Shown here: in pieces, positions 21,701 to 32,985 of the stretch
Layout: every line of letters begins with the position of its first letter
Position numbering within the stretch: the first letter of the stretch is position 1
Assembly (NCBI GenBank): GCA_922989275.2
Contig: OV277858.1
Span: 7,254,001-7,318,000, forward strand
DNA from: Gari tellinella
Taxonomy: Eukaryota > Mollusca > Bivalvia > Cardiida > Psammobiidae
Direction of reading: 5' to 3'
DNA length: 64,000 nucleotides
Program-made: the position numbers and the translations under genes
Notes under the pieces: generated by a model
Databases searched by the model: none
Told to the model about the DNA's origin: nothing
Seen by the model: the letters and a program-made list of their open reading frames with translations, nothing else

Positions 21701-22620
21701 CAATAAATAAATACGAAAGACTCAAACAGGAATCGCAACACACACAATACACCCACCTCTCAAGCAGAACACACACACAGTCATACCATAACACACCCAC
21801 CCACATACGCACCCCCCACACACACACACCCACACGCAATACCATTCCTTCATTTACACACTAAATGGTAAGGCTGTAACGATTACACCATGTAGCGAAT
21901 ACGAATACACATCACGATATAGGATGACAAATACGAATAATTATTAACGAATATGATTGCAATAGTTTCTTTGTAGACCTTTATGTGAAACTTCTTCCAA
22001 TATTTTATTACTACTGATTATCCTTTAACAGTATTCTCTGGCGTTATGATATGTCGTAAAAGCTTTGTTATACAAAACACAGCAATCAGCTGTGCTGTCA
22101 GATACAACATGTGTAGGGCTCTGGGTGGATTTTCAGGACAAATACGGTACTGGAGATTGGTCGTAAGCTGCAGTTATCACCCTTTTAGTTGTTTTACAGT
22201 TTTCTGTTTTGTACTGGCGAATATTCGGTTCTTGACCAGGCGAATACGATACATATTCACCAAAATCAATATTCGAATATATTCGTATACTCGAGTGTAT
22301 TGTTACAGTCCCACTAAATAGAAAACAACACGCAATACAAACATAAAGCAAAGTGAATATAGGAGCTCGCCTTGCTACGGTCAGTAACATTCAAAAATCA
22401 ATTATAAATTAATTATTAACAACCACGGGGGTAAACCTTGGTTTAGGGGCGTCCAACCTCACTCTTATCTCCTATATTCACCTATAAGGACAATCTATGA
22501 CAAGAAGACTAATAATAACACGGCAAACAATTAAATATTCAAGCCCGTGCTAAAAATAGCCCACCATGGCAACGGTCAAATTATACTATTAATGGCGGCC
22601 TTCTTCACTGTATTGTTATA
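21700..22620 (+). repeat. CA-rich dispersed repeat, copy 1, split by a MITE
   Basis: Starts near AATAAATACGAAAGACTC and includes AACACACACACAGTCATACC, CA repeats and CAATACCATTCC. It is interrupted at 21,867 and resumes at 22,312 with CACTAAATAGAAAACAACAC, AGGAGCTCGCCTTGCTACGG, TTTAGGGGCG and CACTCTTATCTCC, ending near CAACGGTCAAATT (22,573-22,585). Other copies are at 24,710, 25,525 and 60,723. Non-coding; family unnamed. Confidence 0.7.
21867..22311. mobile_element. 445-bp hAT-type MITE with 8-bp target duplication
   Basis: Flanked by CACTAAAT on both sides (21,859-21,866 and 22,312-22,319). The uninterrupted copy of the same repeat at 24,830 reads CACACTAAATAGAAA without insertion. Ends are imperfect inverted repeats, GGCTGTAACGATTACAC versus GGGACTGTAACAATACAC. 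The interior is rich in CGAATA / TATTCG motifs. An 8-bp duplication fits the hAT superfamily. No transposase. Confidence 0.8.
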
Positions 22621-22629
22621 AGAGCACAC

Positions 22630-24700
22630 GCATTTTTGAAGGATTATTAAACTACATTTTCACCGGTGGGGTGTTCACCTGTCTGTTCTAATACTATATA
22701 AAGCTATTAATGTCTATACATTTGATTTATGCATTGTTTCCGACATAATTTCAACGTTCAAACTATATTATATATTAGCACATGGCTTGGAGCTCTCGGC
22801 CAGAGGCCTCAAAAACCTGTGAATATATCGTTTATTTTAGAAAACCATGAACTAACTAACACACTGTTCACTTATTCCACGCTACTGTCATATCAAGGCA
22901 ATTTGACGTCACAACCCTAGATCAGAGGGGAACTGCACTCGCTTGATGACGTCATATTATGTACACTGAGACCTAAACTTTCAAGCAATTAATAATGAAT
23001 TATGCTTACATATAGAGCTTCAATTAGCGTTATTTATGTTGGTGTTAAAGCATGCTTAATGTTTCAAACTGCACATTGAAATAACATTTCAATTTAAGTA
23101 AAGTATTACAAATAAAATGACCTTTTCGTCTGAAACAAAAAGTAGAAACGTGGGGTCTTCTTGTTTTCCTCGAGCCCAAGCCAGTGCTAAATAGGTTAGA
23201 CCATGGCTGCGCGCGAATACCCCCCCCCCCCCTCGATCTATATCGTTTATTTGCTTGCAACCATGGTCTAACCTATACATATTTTCGTTATTATTTCCGA
23301 TCTTTCGGGGACAAAATACACATAATATTTACTTCTCCTAAACCACACTGCAAATTACAACCATACTTTACAGGACAATTATTTTGGCTAATTTCTTTCA
23401 AATAATTGATTCAATAAGGATCCAACGACATAGCCGGTCCCTAATTGGTTAGAAATAGGTAACGTTCCAGAATGTCACGTGATCTAACTGTATGTTTATG
23501 CAGGAAAAGGTAATCTTGTTCACTTTGGCCCTGATATTTTGTCTAATTATATTCAATATAAGTTATACCGGAAGTTGGATAATTTCTTATATCAGGTTAG
23601 GTTATTCTATTTCTTCTTATTTTATGCTTAGATTGTTAAAATGTACATTTTTTATATACAACTTCGTATTTGAATTAGTTTGAGGGTTTGCAGCCTAAAA
23701 AATTAATAAGTTAAATCAATTAGTTTTTATTGTTTTAAATTCGTTGCTCGATTGCTGCCGTGTAATGGAACATGTTTAGTATTTCCAAACACGCAGACGC
23801 ACAGTAACGTGGACGAAACAACTTGGGAATCTAACATTGGATTCATTCTACGTCATTTGTCCGAACATTGAATTGTTGAATTGATCGTACATCTTACCAG
23901 CCTACGACGACAACATTTATCGAGATTTATAACGGGGGCTTCTCAAAATTACTTAAACATAGATCATCATCACTAAATCCCATCAGTATGGATCCAAGCA
24001 AACGAACCTGTCAATCGGCATCATCGCACATTCATTAAATAATAATTTCAAATGTTCTAAGTTATGTTATATATTTAATAAACAGTGCGATGTAAATCAG
24101 GGCATAACATTCAAATAAATCATGTGAATCAATATATTTCTTGATCTTGTGAGACTGTGAGTATTGAATTCTTTAATTAGAATGGCTTATACAGAAGAAC
24201 CGCTCTAAACTGGTAAAGACCGATACACTATTCTCAGGTTAACAGACAGATGACTGCTTAACTCAAAACAACGACAATATAAAAAACTCCCACGTGAACT
24301 TTTTGTTATGGTATTGGCATGCATTTAGCGGCCAAATATTATGAAATCCAAGTAGCAATAATTGTCTGTCAAGTGTAGCGAAACTGTACTCTACATAATT
24401 GATATAGCACGATTAAATTGAGCGCTAAGACCACTCCAAATAAACTTACACCGCTTCGTTTCTTGCTCTGAGTTACCTCGCATTATTTCTATTATAAAGG
24501 CACATCATTGCAACGGAATAAAAGGTGTTGTAAAGTTTACACTTGAGGAAAAAGTGTTGATATTGAGAAACTATCATGCAGTAGCATCGAACATCATAAG
24601 GGGACGTCCATTTGGTGTGTAAGAAAAGTTTGGTTCCTTAGCGAAGGCAGCAATATGTCACCTGTTTATGTATGCGCGTGAGTAAACGACGCGAAGCGAA
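22630..24700. other. Non-coding stretch
   Basis: Contains a poly-C tract (about 23,220-23,232) inside a short inverted repeat (AATAGGTTAGACCATGG near 23,190 and its complement near 23,260). A 63-codon frame at 23,492-23,683 has a hydrophobic N-terminus, but similar runs are common in AT-rich DNA. No gene supported. Confidence 0.3.
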
Positions 24701-24704
24701 TTAA

Positions 24705-25215
24705 TAAATAAATGAAAAAGACTCAAGCAGGAAACGCAACACAAACAATACACCCACCTCTGAAGCAAAACACACACACACAGTCATACCACAACAAACA
24801 CACACACGCACAATACCATTCCTTCATCTACACACTAAATAGAAATAACACGCAATACAAACATAAAGCAAAGTGAATATAGGAGCCCGCCTTGGTACGG
24901 TCAGTAGCAATCAATAATCAACTATAAATTCATTATTATCAACAACCACTGGGGGATTAAACCTGGGTTTAGGGGCGCCCAACCTCACACTTATCTCCTA
25001 TATTCACCTATAAAGGCACACAGTGTACATAAAATATAAACCCTGTTCCACAACCTCACAATCAAAAAGACCGCCAGCACAGTAAGTAAATACATGTAAA
25101 ACATTTAACAAAAATTATATGACAAGATCATTAGTAACATGGGAAAGAATTAAACATTCAAGCCCGTGTTAAAAATAACCCACTATGGCAACGGTCAAAT
25201 TGTACTCAAGCGACT
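24705..25215 (+). repeat. CA-rich dispersed repeat, copy 2 (most complete)
   Basis: Runs from AAAAAGACTCAAGCAGG through the CA-rich part, CACTAAATAGAAATAACACG, AGGAGCCCGCCTTGGTACGG and CTGGGTTTAGGGGCGCCC to CAACGGTCAAATTGTACTC. It preserves the empty insertion site of the MITE found in copy 1 and an internal ACAGTGTACATAAAATATAA segment missing there. Confidence 0.75.
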
Positions 25216-25524
25216 AGTCTGTAGTAACGAGTAACTGTAAGACGTAGAAGGGTCCAGGGTACGACAGAGAGGGAGAGAAAAAACAAAGCACGAAAATCCG
25301 ACATAACTCTCCCGGTTAAGGACGGCTTTAAAGATACATAATCATGTAGTGCTAAGCCCTGTCTGTCGTCGCACAACCAAAGGGGAAAGCATGGTTATCA
25401 ATTGTAGATTGATCGATAACCAAACGTGAAGTGCACAGCAATATAGTTGGATCATAATCTTTTTTGAGGAAAATCTAATACGTTTCACAAATAGGTTTTA
25501 AAAAAATATATGTCCAAGAATCTT

Positions 25525-25609
25525 ACGAATAAATACGAAAAAGACTCAAGCAGGAAACGTAACACAAACAATACACCCACCTCTCAAGCAGAACACACAC
25601 AGCCATACC

Positions 25610-25675
<66 letters not shown>

Positions 25676-25919
25676 TACAATACCATTTCTTCATCCACAC
25701 ACAAAATAGAAAACACACGCAAGACAAACATAAAGCAAAGTGAACATAGGAGCCCGCCTTGGTACGGTCAGAAGCAATCAATAATTAACTATAAATTAAT
25801 TATTAACAACCACTGGGGGGTTAAACCTGGGTTTAGGGGCGCCAAACCTCACTCTTATCTCCTATATTCACTTATAAAGACGAACAGTGTACATAAAATA
25901 TAAACCCTGTTCCACCACC
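25525..25919 (+). repeat. CA-rich dispersed repeat, copy 3, abutting a Penelope-like fragment
   Basis: Same order of blocks as copy 2 up to ACCCTGTTCCACCACCT, where it stops and minus-strand Penelope-like RT sequence begins. Includes a long (CA)n tract at 25,611-25,675. Frames rich in His/Thr or Cys/Val are artefacts of that tract. Confidence 0.75.
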
Positions 25920-27850
25920 TTAAAGTCTGTAAATCACATCACCATAAAACTCCGGATGTGAAATACCTTGCCGCAGAAAAGACTTTAAGTTACATTTATA
26001 CTTGTTAATGAGAGGAAGATTTCTATAAAATAATTTAGAATATGTTTTACAAAGTTTATGAAATCTGTACCCCTGTTTAAGAAGCTTTTCAGTAATAGTT
26101 TTATTACGAAATGTGGAAGTCCTCAACAGAGGTACAGGCCCTAGCAAAGCGAATAAGTTGTGAAACATAAACCCCGTAAGATGTGGAACGGGGAACATCG
26201 CCATCTAGATGAGGATAATTTAAAATACTAAAGTCAAAATCATCTCGTTTATCGTAAATCTTAGAAGATAAAATTCCGTCATTAAATAAAAAGATCCAAA
26301 TCTAAAAATGGTGCCGACAAATTTGACTCGCTTGTTTTATTAAGGCGTAGTTCTTTTGGGTAAATAAAAGGAAACAACGTATCAAAAAATGGGTTGTCTA
26401 TATTAAAAATATCATCTAGATAGCGCGATGTATTGTTAAAGGCTTCGATCATATCTTCCTGTGTATCAGGTTTTAGACTAAACATAAAGTCCCTCTCATA
26501 ACAGTACAAAAATAGGTCTGCGACAAGGGGCGCACAGTTTGTACCCATAGGAATACCAATCACTTGGCGGTATATGGTACTCCCAAAACGTACATAAATA
26601 TTATCCAGAAGAAATGTTAGTGATTGACAGACATCGGTGCAAGTCCACATAGTGTAATTCTTAACCGTGTCATTTGTAAACAATGCACGATCAGTATTAC
26701 ACGCCAGAAATAGCTTCCTTTCTCTGGCAAAAGTCTCTTCAATAAGTTGTAGAAGTTTAGCTTTTATTAGATTATGAGGTAAGGTAGTATATAGTGTTGA
26801 CAAGGCATACGTACTTATATTGCAAGCTTGGTATTTTCTATATTCAAGCTTCGCCAAAATTTTATTCGAGTTTTTGATAGACTAACACAGATTCAGTCCA
26901 GAATTTTCGTAAGTCTTATCACAATACCTTTGAACATGTTCTTTGATTTTAAATAAAGACGATTTTAAAAGTTTGGAAAGCTTAGTAGTAGTACATGCAC
27001 TTGAATTAGCAATAAACGAGACTTATAAGGTGTTTTGTGGAGTTTTGGTATCCAGTACATTGTAGGAAGTTTGTGACATGTAATGTTGACATCAGCTTTT
27101 AATTGTTTACATGTATCAAGATGATCAGATACTACATTACGCTCCGTTAAATTGGTAGATATATAGGAATTGGTATTCACAAGTTCCTGGTTTAAAGTAT
27201 CAACATAATGTAATCGTCATACAATTATCACATTATTGGATGCTTTTTCGGCAGGAACGAGTACATACTTGGAATGAAAGACTTGTATGCCCTTCTTTAA
27301 GTGACGAATGTTAAATTTAGGTTTAGGTGGTAAAAGATGGTTATTGGATAAATAGAACGAAATCCGGGTATCGATAATATCAAAAATTAATTATTTCCAT
27401 TTTGAAAGAGCGTCATTTTCAGCATGTTCTCTTCGGCACCAGTTGGTACTATAATTATTCAAAACTTCCGAAATATGATTACGGCAAGTATCGAAATCAA
27501 TTAAGGCAGGTAATCTAAATTTAGGTCCTTTACTCAAAAGCGCTCTGATGCGTTTATCTAAAATTGCCTGTTATTATATGACCCACTGGGGCGTAACAGA
27601 ATTTAGAAGAGGTACAGTCTCATGCAGCTGGTGTATTTTCGAGAATTTTAAGATCAGACACAATTTTATTGTAGTTAAAAATTAACCCTCTTACAGATTT
27701 ATTATACTTAAAAAATTATATGATCACCCTTTTTCGTCAATATCTCTTAAAGACGTCAATGACAACAAAGATAGCCGATATTTTATGTTTACCAGAATGT
27801 AACAGCAGATGATGCAAATCTTTAATAGAAATCGACTGACGTGATTTACG
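25920..27850 (-). pseudogene. Penelope-like element reverse transcriptase, frame-shifted and truncated
   Basis: Minus-strand reading across several frames gives, in order: weak N-terminal similarity from about 27,850; a block resembling KVLVPAEKASNNVIIV (about 27,210-27,290); LPTMYWIPKLHKTPYKSR near 27,040; the RT palm YALSTLYTTLPHNLIKAKLL (about 26,800); QVIGIPMGTNCAPLVADLFL (about 26,530-26,590) and RYLDDIFNIDNP (about 26,400-26,440), with the YLDD box intact; then thumb sequence KLLKQGYRFHKLCKTYSKLF and SFLRQGISHPEFYGDVIY. These blocks belong to the invertebrate Penelope-like RT family that carries a C-terminal GIY-YIG endonuclease. Here that domain is missing because the copy ends at 25,920 against a CA-rich repeat. 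Confidence 0.8.
26282..26857 (-). CDS. Longest intact RT palm segment of the Penelope-like fragment
   Basis: A 191-codon open frame covering the catalytic palm, from STYALSTLYTTLPHNL (first catalytic region) to the IGIPMGTNCAPLVADL block and YLDD. It ends at LDLDLFI where the frame shifts. This is a piece of the pseudogene at 25,920-27,850, listed because it is the best preserved part. Not expected to produce a working RT: both ends are cut by frameshifts. Confidence 0.75.
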   Translation of the reverse strand: MAKLEYRKYQACNISTYALSTLYTTLPHNLIKAKLLQLIEETFARERKLFLACNTDRALFTNDTVKNYTMWTCTDVCQSLTFLLDNIYVRFGSTIYRQVIGIPMGTNCAPLVADLFLYCYERDFMFSLKPDTQEDMIEAFNNTSRYLDDIFNIDNPFFDTLFPFIYPKELRLNKTSESNLSAPFLDLDLFI

Positions 27851-27959
27851 TTAAATATTACCATTTATACGAATACCATGCGATCTAGATTTACGGTTGC
27901 GTCCAGAATAAATCGAAAAAATATAAATTGAAGGTTCTTTAGAAATATTGCCAGATAGG

Positions 27960-29170
27960 CCGTGAGCCAGGCACCTGAAATTTGAGGTACGGGTACCATT
28001 CGGGTGAATAAGGTTCACTATGATTTTCAGGAAGCCCAAACCCTCTGCTTTTAGGAAATGTATGATAGCAGTAAATTCATGGCAGCTTTGTTGGCTTTTG
28101 AGGCATTTTTGTTACCCCACCCACCGAGTTAACGTTGTAAAAGGATCATTGTTATCACAATCGTACTTTTTGTACTGCATGCATTTTTATTGGTGCCTAA
28201 TATCAAAACGGGTATTGCAACATTCCATTAAATGTTATTGACATTATTAAAGGTTTTAACTTTAAATCTTTATCACCTTTTTAAACGAAAAAATCACCTT
28301 TTTATGCCTTTAGACAAATGTCTTTTGATGTTGATGCCATATGGTGATCCTACTGGCGGTGCGTACGAGTTAAACAGATTTTACCGATTCTTGTAGCAAT
28401 AACACCGTGTAATAAAATGCTTTGGTACTTAAACAGTTGTTGGTTTGGGTAATTCCCAATACAACCATATCATCCAACCTCAGTTTGACATTGACCTTGA
28501 CCGAATTTTGTCTACGAATATGTTATTAGGTTTGTTTATTGGTTAACTAGTTTTTACTGTTTCGTCTAGCATCAATACCGCATATAAGAATGATTTGATA
28601 CTTGCTGCTTTTGATCATTGCCAATTCAACCGTATCACCTTACCTCAGTTTTGACCTTGACCTTCACCGAATTTGGAACTAAAATATGTTATAAGGGCTG
28701 TTTTATTGGTTAACTAGATTTTACCGCATCGTCTAGCATTATTACCGCTTACTAGAATGCTATGAAACTTTCACAGTTATGGCTTAGAATCATTCTCAGT
28801 TCACCCATATCACCCAACCTCCATTTTGACCTTGACCGTGATTGAATTCGGACTTGTTATAAGGGATGTTTATTGGTTAACTAGATTTTACCGTTTCATC
28901 TAGCATTAACAACTTTTATTAGAATGCTTTGAGACTTGCACAATTGTTACATTCGATAATTCCCAATCAACGAGTATCAATAAAACTTAATTTGGCATTG
29001 ACCTTGACCTTATTGTGGACTAAGAATATGTTTTATGTGCTATGTCAAGGTTAAATAGATTTTATCTTTTCGTCTAGCACCGCTTAATTAAATACTTGGA
29101 TACATATACAGTTGTCGCCTTGTACCATTCATAATCTATCCATATCACCCAACCTTGTGTTTACCTTGAT
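27960..29170. repeat. Left arm of a roughly 1-kb inverted repeat: Penelope 3' UTR-like segment plus tandem units
   Basis: From CCGTGAGCC (27,959) through CGGGTGAATAAGGTTCACTA (27,999-28,018), ATGATAGCAG and CATGGCAGCTTTGTTG, this matches the reverse complement of 32,840-32,985. The latter directly follows a GIY-YIG reading frame, so the segment is Penelope 3' UTR. It is followed by about five tandem units of 155-190 bp (28,370-29,170), each with TTGACCTTGACC, GGTTAACTAG, TTTTACCG and TCTAGCAT. Confidence 0.65.
28370..29170 (+). repeat. Tandem repeat, about 5 units of 155-190 bp
   Basis: Units contain AGATTTTACCG, TCTAGCATTAA, AGAATGCTTTG, TATCACCCAACCTC and TTTGACCTTGACC in the same order. 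A related single unit in reverse orientation lies at 31,920-32,040. The TGACCTTGACC core (reverse GGTCAAGGTCA) resembles an ERR/NR5A-type nuclear receptor site. Confidence 0.7.
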
Positions 29171-30140
29171 AATACCACAGAGATCACTGTCAATGAGGAC
29201 ACACAAACTCGCATTGGGACCATACACTTCCGCTTGAACATTGGTGCCACCAAGCGTTACTATATAACAGTGCATCTATCAGCCAATTTAGAGACATTCT
29301 TGAAGATACGAAGCACGAGAACTCTCACACACAGCTGAAAAGGTCACACATGCAGAAATACGAGGAAAACGTTACTAAAGTAACATATCTTATAAGAGGC
29401 TGGTTCAACCCATTTGAAATAAATCAAGATCTGATTAGCATATCCACCGTTAATGCAGTACATTGAGGCATCGCAAAAGACCTTCTGAGTGCGCATGCGA
29501 TTGGTAAATGATGCTATTGGTCAATGCTCGTATGCACAATTTAAAGGAGATCAACCGTGATTGAATGAAGAGCAATAAAGTTTAGACCTCAAGCAGCATG
29601 AAAGTGAAATCCAGTGGAAGACTGGCAGTTCTTATAGCTGATAATGCTTTTGTTCGGTCGCATCATAGTTATGGCACACACACGCAATCTCCGGATCAAT
29701 TTCATTATTTTACTTATTGCTCTTTGGCAATAGTCTTTCTCAACATCAAATGGTTTGCTAAGAAATCCAACAATGCTGCATTTGCATTGAGCTAATAGAA
29801 AACGCTTGGCTTAGCTGAAGGTGTCCCGAAAAAAACTGTCTCTGTGGTTGACGGAATGAACCTCGTATAGAGAGTCAAAAGATACCAATGCATTTTTGTG
29901 GCTGCGCAAGCACTATTCTATCGATGGTACTCGAGGCGGCAGTGGCAGTGATAGAATAGATATATACAGGGGAGACGCTTCTTTAGCAATATGGTCAATA
30001 ATAATATTCTTATAGCATTCCTGGTGCATCAATGGATGAAAACTGAGCACCATCAAAGGTTACAGAGGATTTGATTTGAATTTTTTATTTACGTCGCTTT
30101 CAACAGTATTTCAGTCATATCGCGACGTCCAGCTAATTAT
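29170..30140. other. Stretch with weak coding traces but no supportable gene
   Basis: Plus-strand fragments such as IGTIHFRLNIGATKR (about 29,211) and a 65-codon frame at 29,598-29,795 look protein-like but are broken by stops and match nothing recognized. They could be upstream parts of the decayed gene at 30,830-31,480. Confidence 0.25.
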
Positions 30141-30346
30141 AGGTGGAGGAAGACCCCAGAAGTCCTTATGCACTGTTTCAGGCACAAATCGACAACTGGG
30201 TAAAACCATCGACCTTCCGTAAGCCAGCTGGAAGGCTTCCCAACATGAGAAATCCGAACGACCCTACTGGGATTCGAACTCACAGCGGTGGGGAGCTTAG
30301 TGATGTAAGTCACAGTGACTATACCACTAGGCCACGGAGGTCCCTA
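30141..30346 (-). repeat. tRNA-derived SINE (minus strand)
   Basis: On the minus strand the head reads GACCTCCGTGGCCTAGTGG (A box) with the B box GAGTTCGAATCCCAG (30,267-30,281 on the plus strand). The conserved-looking body follows: GGAAGCCTTCCAGCTGGC, TTACGGAAGGTCGATGG and TTTTACCCAG, ending in GGTCTTCCTCCACC. The head resembles a tRNA, but the body is that of a SINE. It may belong to a widespread metazoan SINE superfamily; not verified. Confidence 0.75.
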
Positions 30347-30829
30347 GGTTACAGAGGGAAATATCGCACCTTACGTCGAAATCAAATGCTTCAAAATAAA
30401 AAACAATGGGTGCGAGGAGGTACAGGGTCTTTGAAGCAGCCAAGAAGAAGCAAATGAACGTATTTAAGAAATGCTGGACAAAGACACGCACACGTTATAT
30501 ATGATATCCTGAAAATTGAGGACGCGATTGACACTGATGTTTGCAAGTCACTGAATTGAATGTATGGTTTAACATGTTGTGACACGGTCAGCGCATTTGC
30601 TGGTAAGAATAAAACACGCGCACTAAAATTGATGAATGGTAATGCTGAAGCTCAAAAATGTTCCAAGAATTTGAATAGGAAAGGGGTACCCCTCCTGCTT
30701 TGATATACAGACTTGAGATATAAACGTCAGCTCTATGCCCTGTAAGCGTCATCAGCAAAAGTGAATGATCAGCGGTACGGCTTATTATGTACCACATAGG
30801 GTAAGATAGAGCGCCACCAGCTACAACTC

Positions 30830-31480
30830 ATGCCTGGATGGATGGATAAATTATTTTGGTTTACTGCACTGCGCCACAAAATGGGTCATAAAGCGTCAGT
30901 GAATGATGGGGAAATGATGAGACGCGATGATGACGATGACTTCGCGCAGATGATTTTGACTAATTTCGTCCATTGCAAAACAGCAAATAAGATCAAAACC
31001 AACTACCCGTCTTCCTTAATTTTAGTTCTTAGAAGAGGGGGTAATCTTGTTCTAACAAAGAGAAACAATTCCGTATGACAATTAACCCACAACAATACAA
31101 CAAGATAGGAATGTCTGGACTGTTTTAGCACACTTTAAGAGCTCAAGGCTACTATTTGGAGTCGATGATATTCCAAGTCCTGTAGGAAGAGGATGGAAAG
31201 TTGTGAAAGAGGGTGAGATTGATCAGCTATTAGACGACTTGCTGGATAGAAAACAGGTCCGACGTAGATGCTTGACCTACTAGCGGGGAGCTGTGCTAGT
31301 AAATGTACTTTGCCTAAATGTGTATGCATTTCTTATGGTTTGAATAGTACGAACATGTGCAAACTCCCTAACTGTGATAATCAGGCAACTAGTACAGAAT
31401 CAGATGATGAAGAACATCCACTGGAAGAGGCTGAAAACATTGAGAGTGAAGGAGATGTGAGAATTGGTATTCTTACATAA
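30830..31480 (+). pseudogene. Decayed gene fragment with a cysteine-rich (CXC-like) C-terminal tail
   Basis: Reading through frame changes gives AHFKSSRLLFGVDDIPSPVG, then RGWKVVKEGEIDQLLDDLLD (about 31,120-31,250). A plus-strand frame at 31,268-31,480 follows with the spaced cysteines SCASKCTLPKCVCISYGLN, TNMCKLPNCDNQ and an acidic tail ESDDEEHPLEEAE. An IPSP...GW block followed by a CxC-type tail and acidic end is, as I recall, a feature of an uncharacterized invertebrate family that often occurs in many copies. Tesmin/TSO1-like CXC similarity is only partial. Stops upstream of 31,268 indicate a pseudogene or an intron-exon structure I cannot resolve. Confidence 0.4.
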
Positions 31481-31919
31481 GAATTACAACCTACACGTCA
31501 GTGGTTGTAATGCATTGATTATTCGTCAATGCCGACTAGATGTTTAGACATTTTCATAACACTGTTGTCAATGGTTTGTAAGTTAACGCCAATAGATTGC
31601 CTTTAAACTTAAATCCTTTGACCCGAAATATATGTTTTTCATCTGTTATGTGCTAGTAGGTATGTTTGAAAATTGCAGAGTCAAGGATTTGTACAATATT
31701 AGCCTTAGCATAAGAAGAGAGTAACAATGTCTTAGAACATTACTGCTTTAAGTGAACCCCGGAGGCACCCTTAGCAGTACTGTTTATTCTGATTTTTTTC
31801 AAGGTCCAAATTAGGTCAAGTCCACGGCCAAACCGAGCTTTGGTGATATTCCTGGATTTCGAAAGGTTCAATGTATTCAGTATGCAATGATCAAATCATT
31901 CCTGAAAGAAGTAATAACT

Positions 31920-32985
31920 CTGGAGAAACGGTAAAATCTATTTTACCAAGAAATAACTCAAACATAGCTGGGAATGGTTCAAGGCAATAACTGTAGAAGT
32001 GTAAAATCATTCTAGTGAGCTGTTTTCATGCTAGATAAAATGTTAAGATATGGTTGACTTCGTACGAACGAACAGGGCGATTACTTTAATTATGCCACCT
32101 GCATCAATAGATTCCAGGAGCCAAAACAGGGATTTTTCGTTATGAAAAGGATGACGTAATTTATTGTTTTCGCTTAAGTAAATTACTTAAACAATTCCAA
32201 TAATGCCTAATGGCACGTTACAATACTTTTTTAATGTGATGCTTAAAAAAAACCGTATGCATGACCAAATGTATGAGTGTGATAATGATGGTCCTTTTAC
32301 AATGTTAAACTTGGTGGGTGGGGTAACAAACATGCCTTTTTTGCTAGTGTAAATTACTTCAACAATTCCAATGATGTCTAATTGCATGTTACAATACATT
32401 TTTATAATGATGCTTCAATAAAAATGCATGCGCTACCAAGAGTATGATTGTGATTATGATGGTCCTTTCACAATATTAAACTTGTTGGGTGGGGTAACAA
32501 CTATTTTTGTTTTGCTAGAGTAAATTACTTCAACAATTCCAATAATGTCTAATGACATGTTTCAAAACATTTTCAATATGATACTTCAATAAAAATGCAT
32601 GCATTACCAAAAGTATGATTGTTATAATGATGGTCCTTTTACAATGTTAAACTTGGTGGGTGGGGTAACAAATATGCCTTTTTGCCAAAGTAAATTACTT
32701 AAACAATTCCAATAATGTCAAGTGGCATTTTACAATACATGTTCAATATGATGCTTCAATAAAAATTCATGCATTACCAAAAGTATGATTGTGATAATGA
32801 TGGTCCTTTTGCAATATTAAACTTGGTGGGTGGGGTATCAAAAATGCCTAAAAAGTCAACAAAGCTGCCATGATTTTACTGCTATCATACATTTCTTAAC
32901 TAGTCACACATTGATCTTTCCGAAAATCATAGTGAACCTTATTCACCCGATTGGTACCAACCAACCCCTCCGGCTCACGGCCTAA
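31920..32985. repeat. Right arm of the inverted repeat: Penelope 3' UTR and tandem units
   Basis: Four tandem units of about 165 bp (32,180-32,870) share TAAATTACTTCAACAATTCC, ATAATGATGGTCCTTTTACA and GGTGGGTGGGGTAACAAA. A single unit related to the 28,370 tandem array lies at 31,920-32,040, reversed. The part at 32,840-32,985 is the reverse complement of 27,959-28,120. Small frames follow the unit and are not genes. Confidence 0.75.

Noticed and set aside
23492..23683. Small membrane protein
   Set aside because: Hydrophobic residues are expected from AT-rich codons; no splice or conservation evidence.
25510..25781. His/Thr-rich and Cys/Val-rich frames on both strands
   Set aside because: They are translations of a (CA)n tract within a dispersed repeat; similar frames occur at 60,686-60,931.
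30325..30343. tRNA gene on the minus strand
   Set aside because: Only the A and B boxes are preserved and a long conserved body follows, so it is a SINE head.
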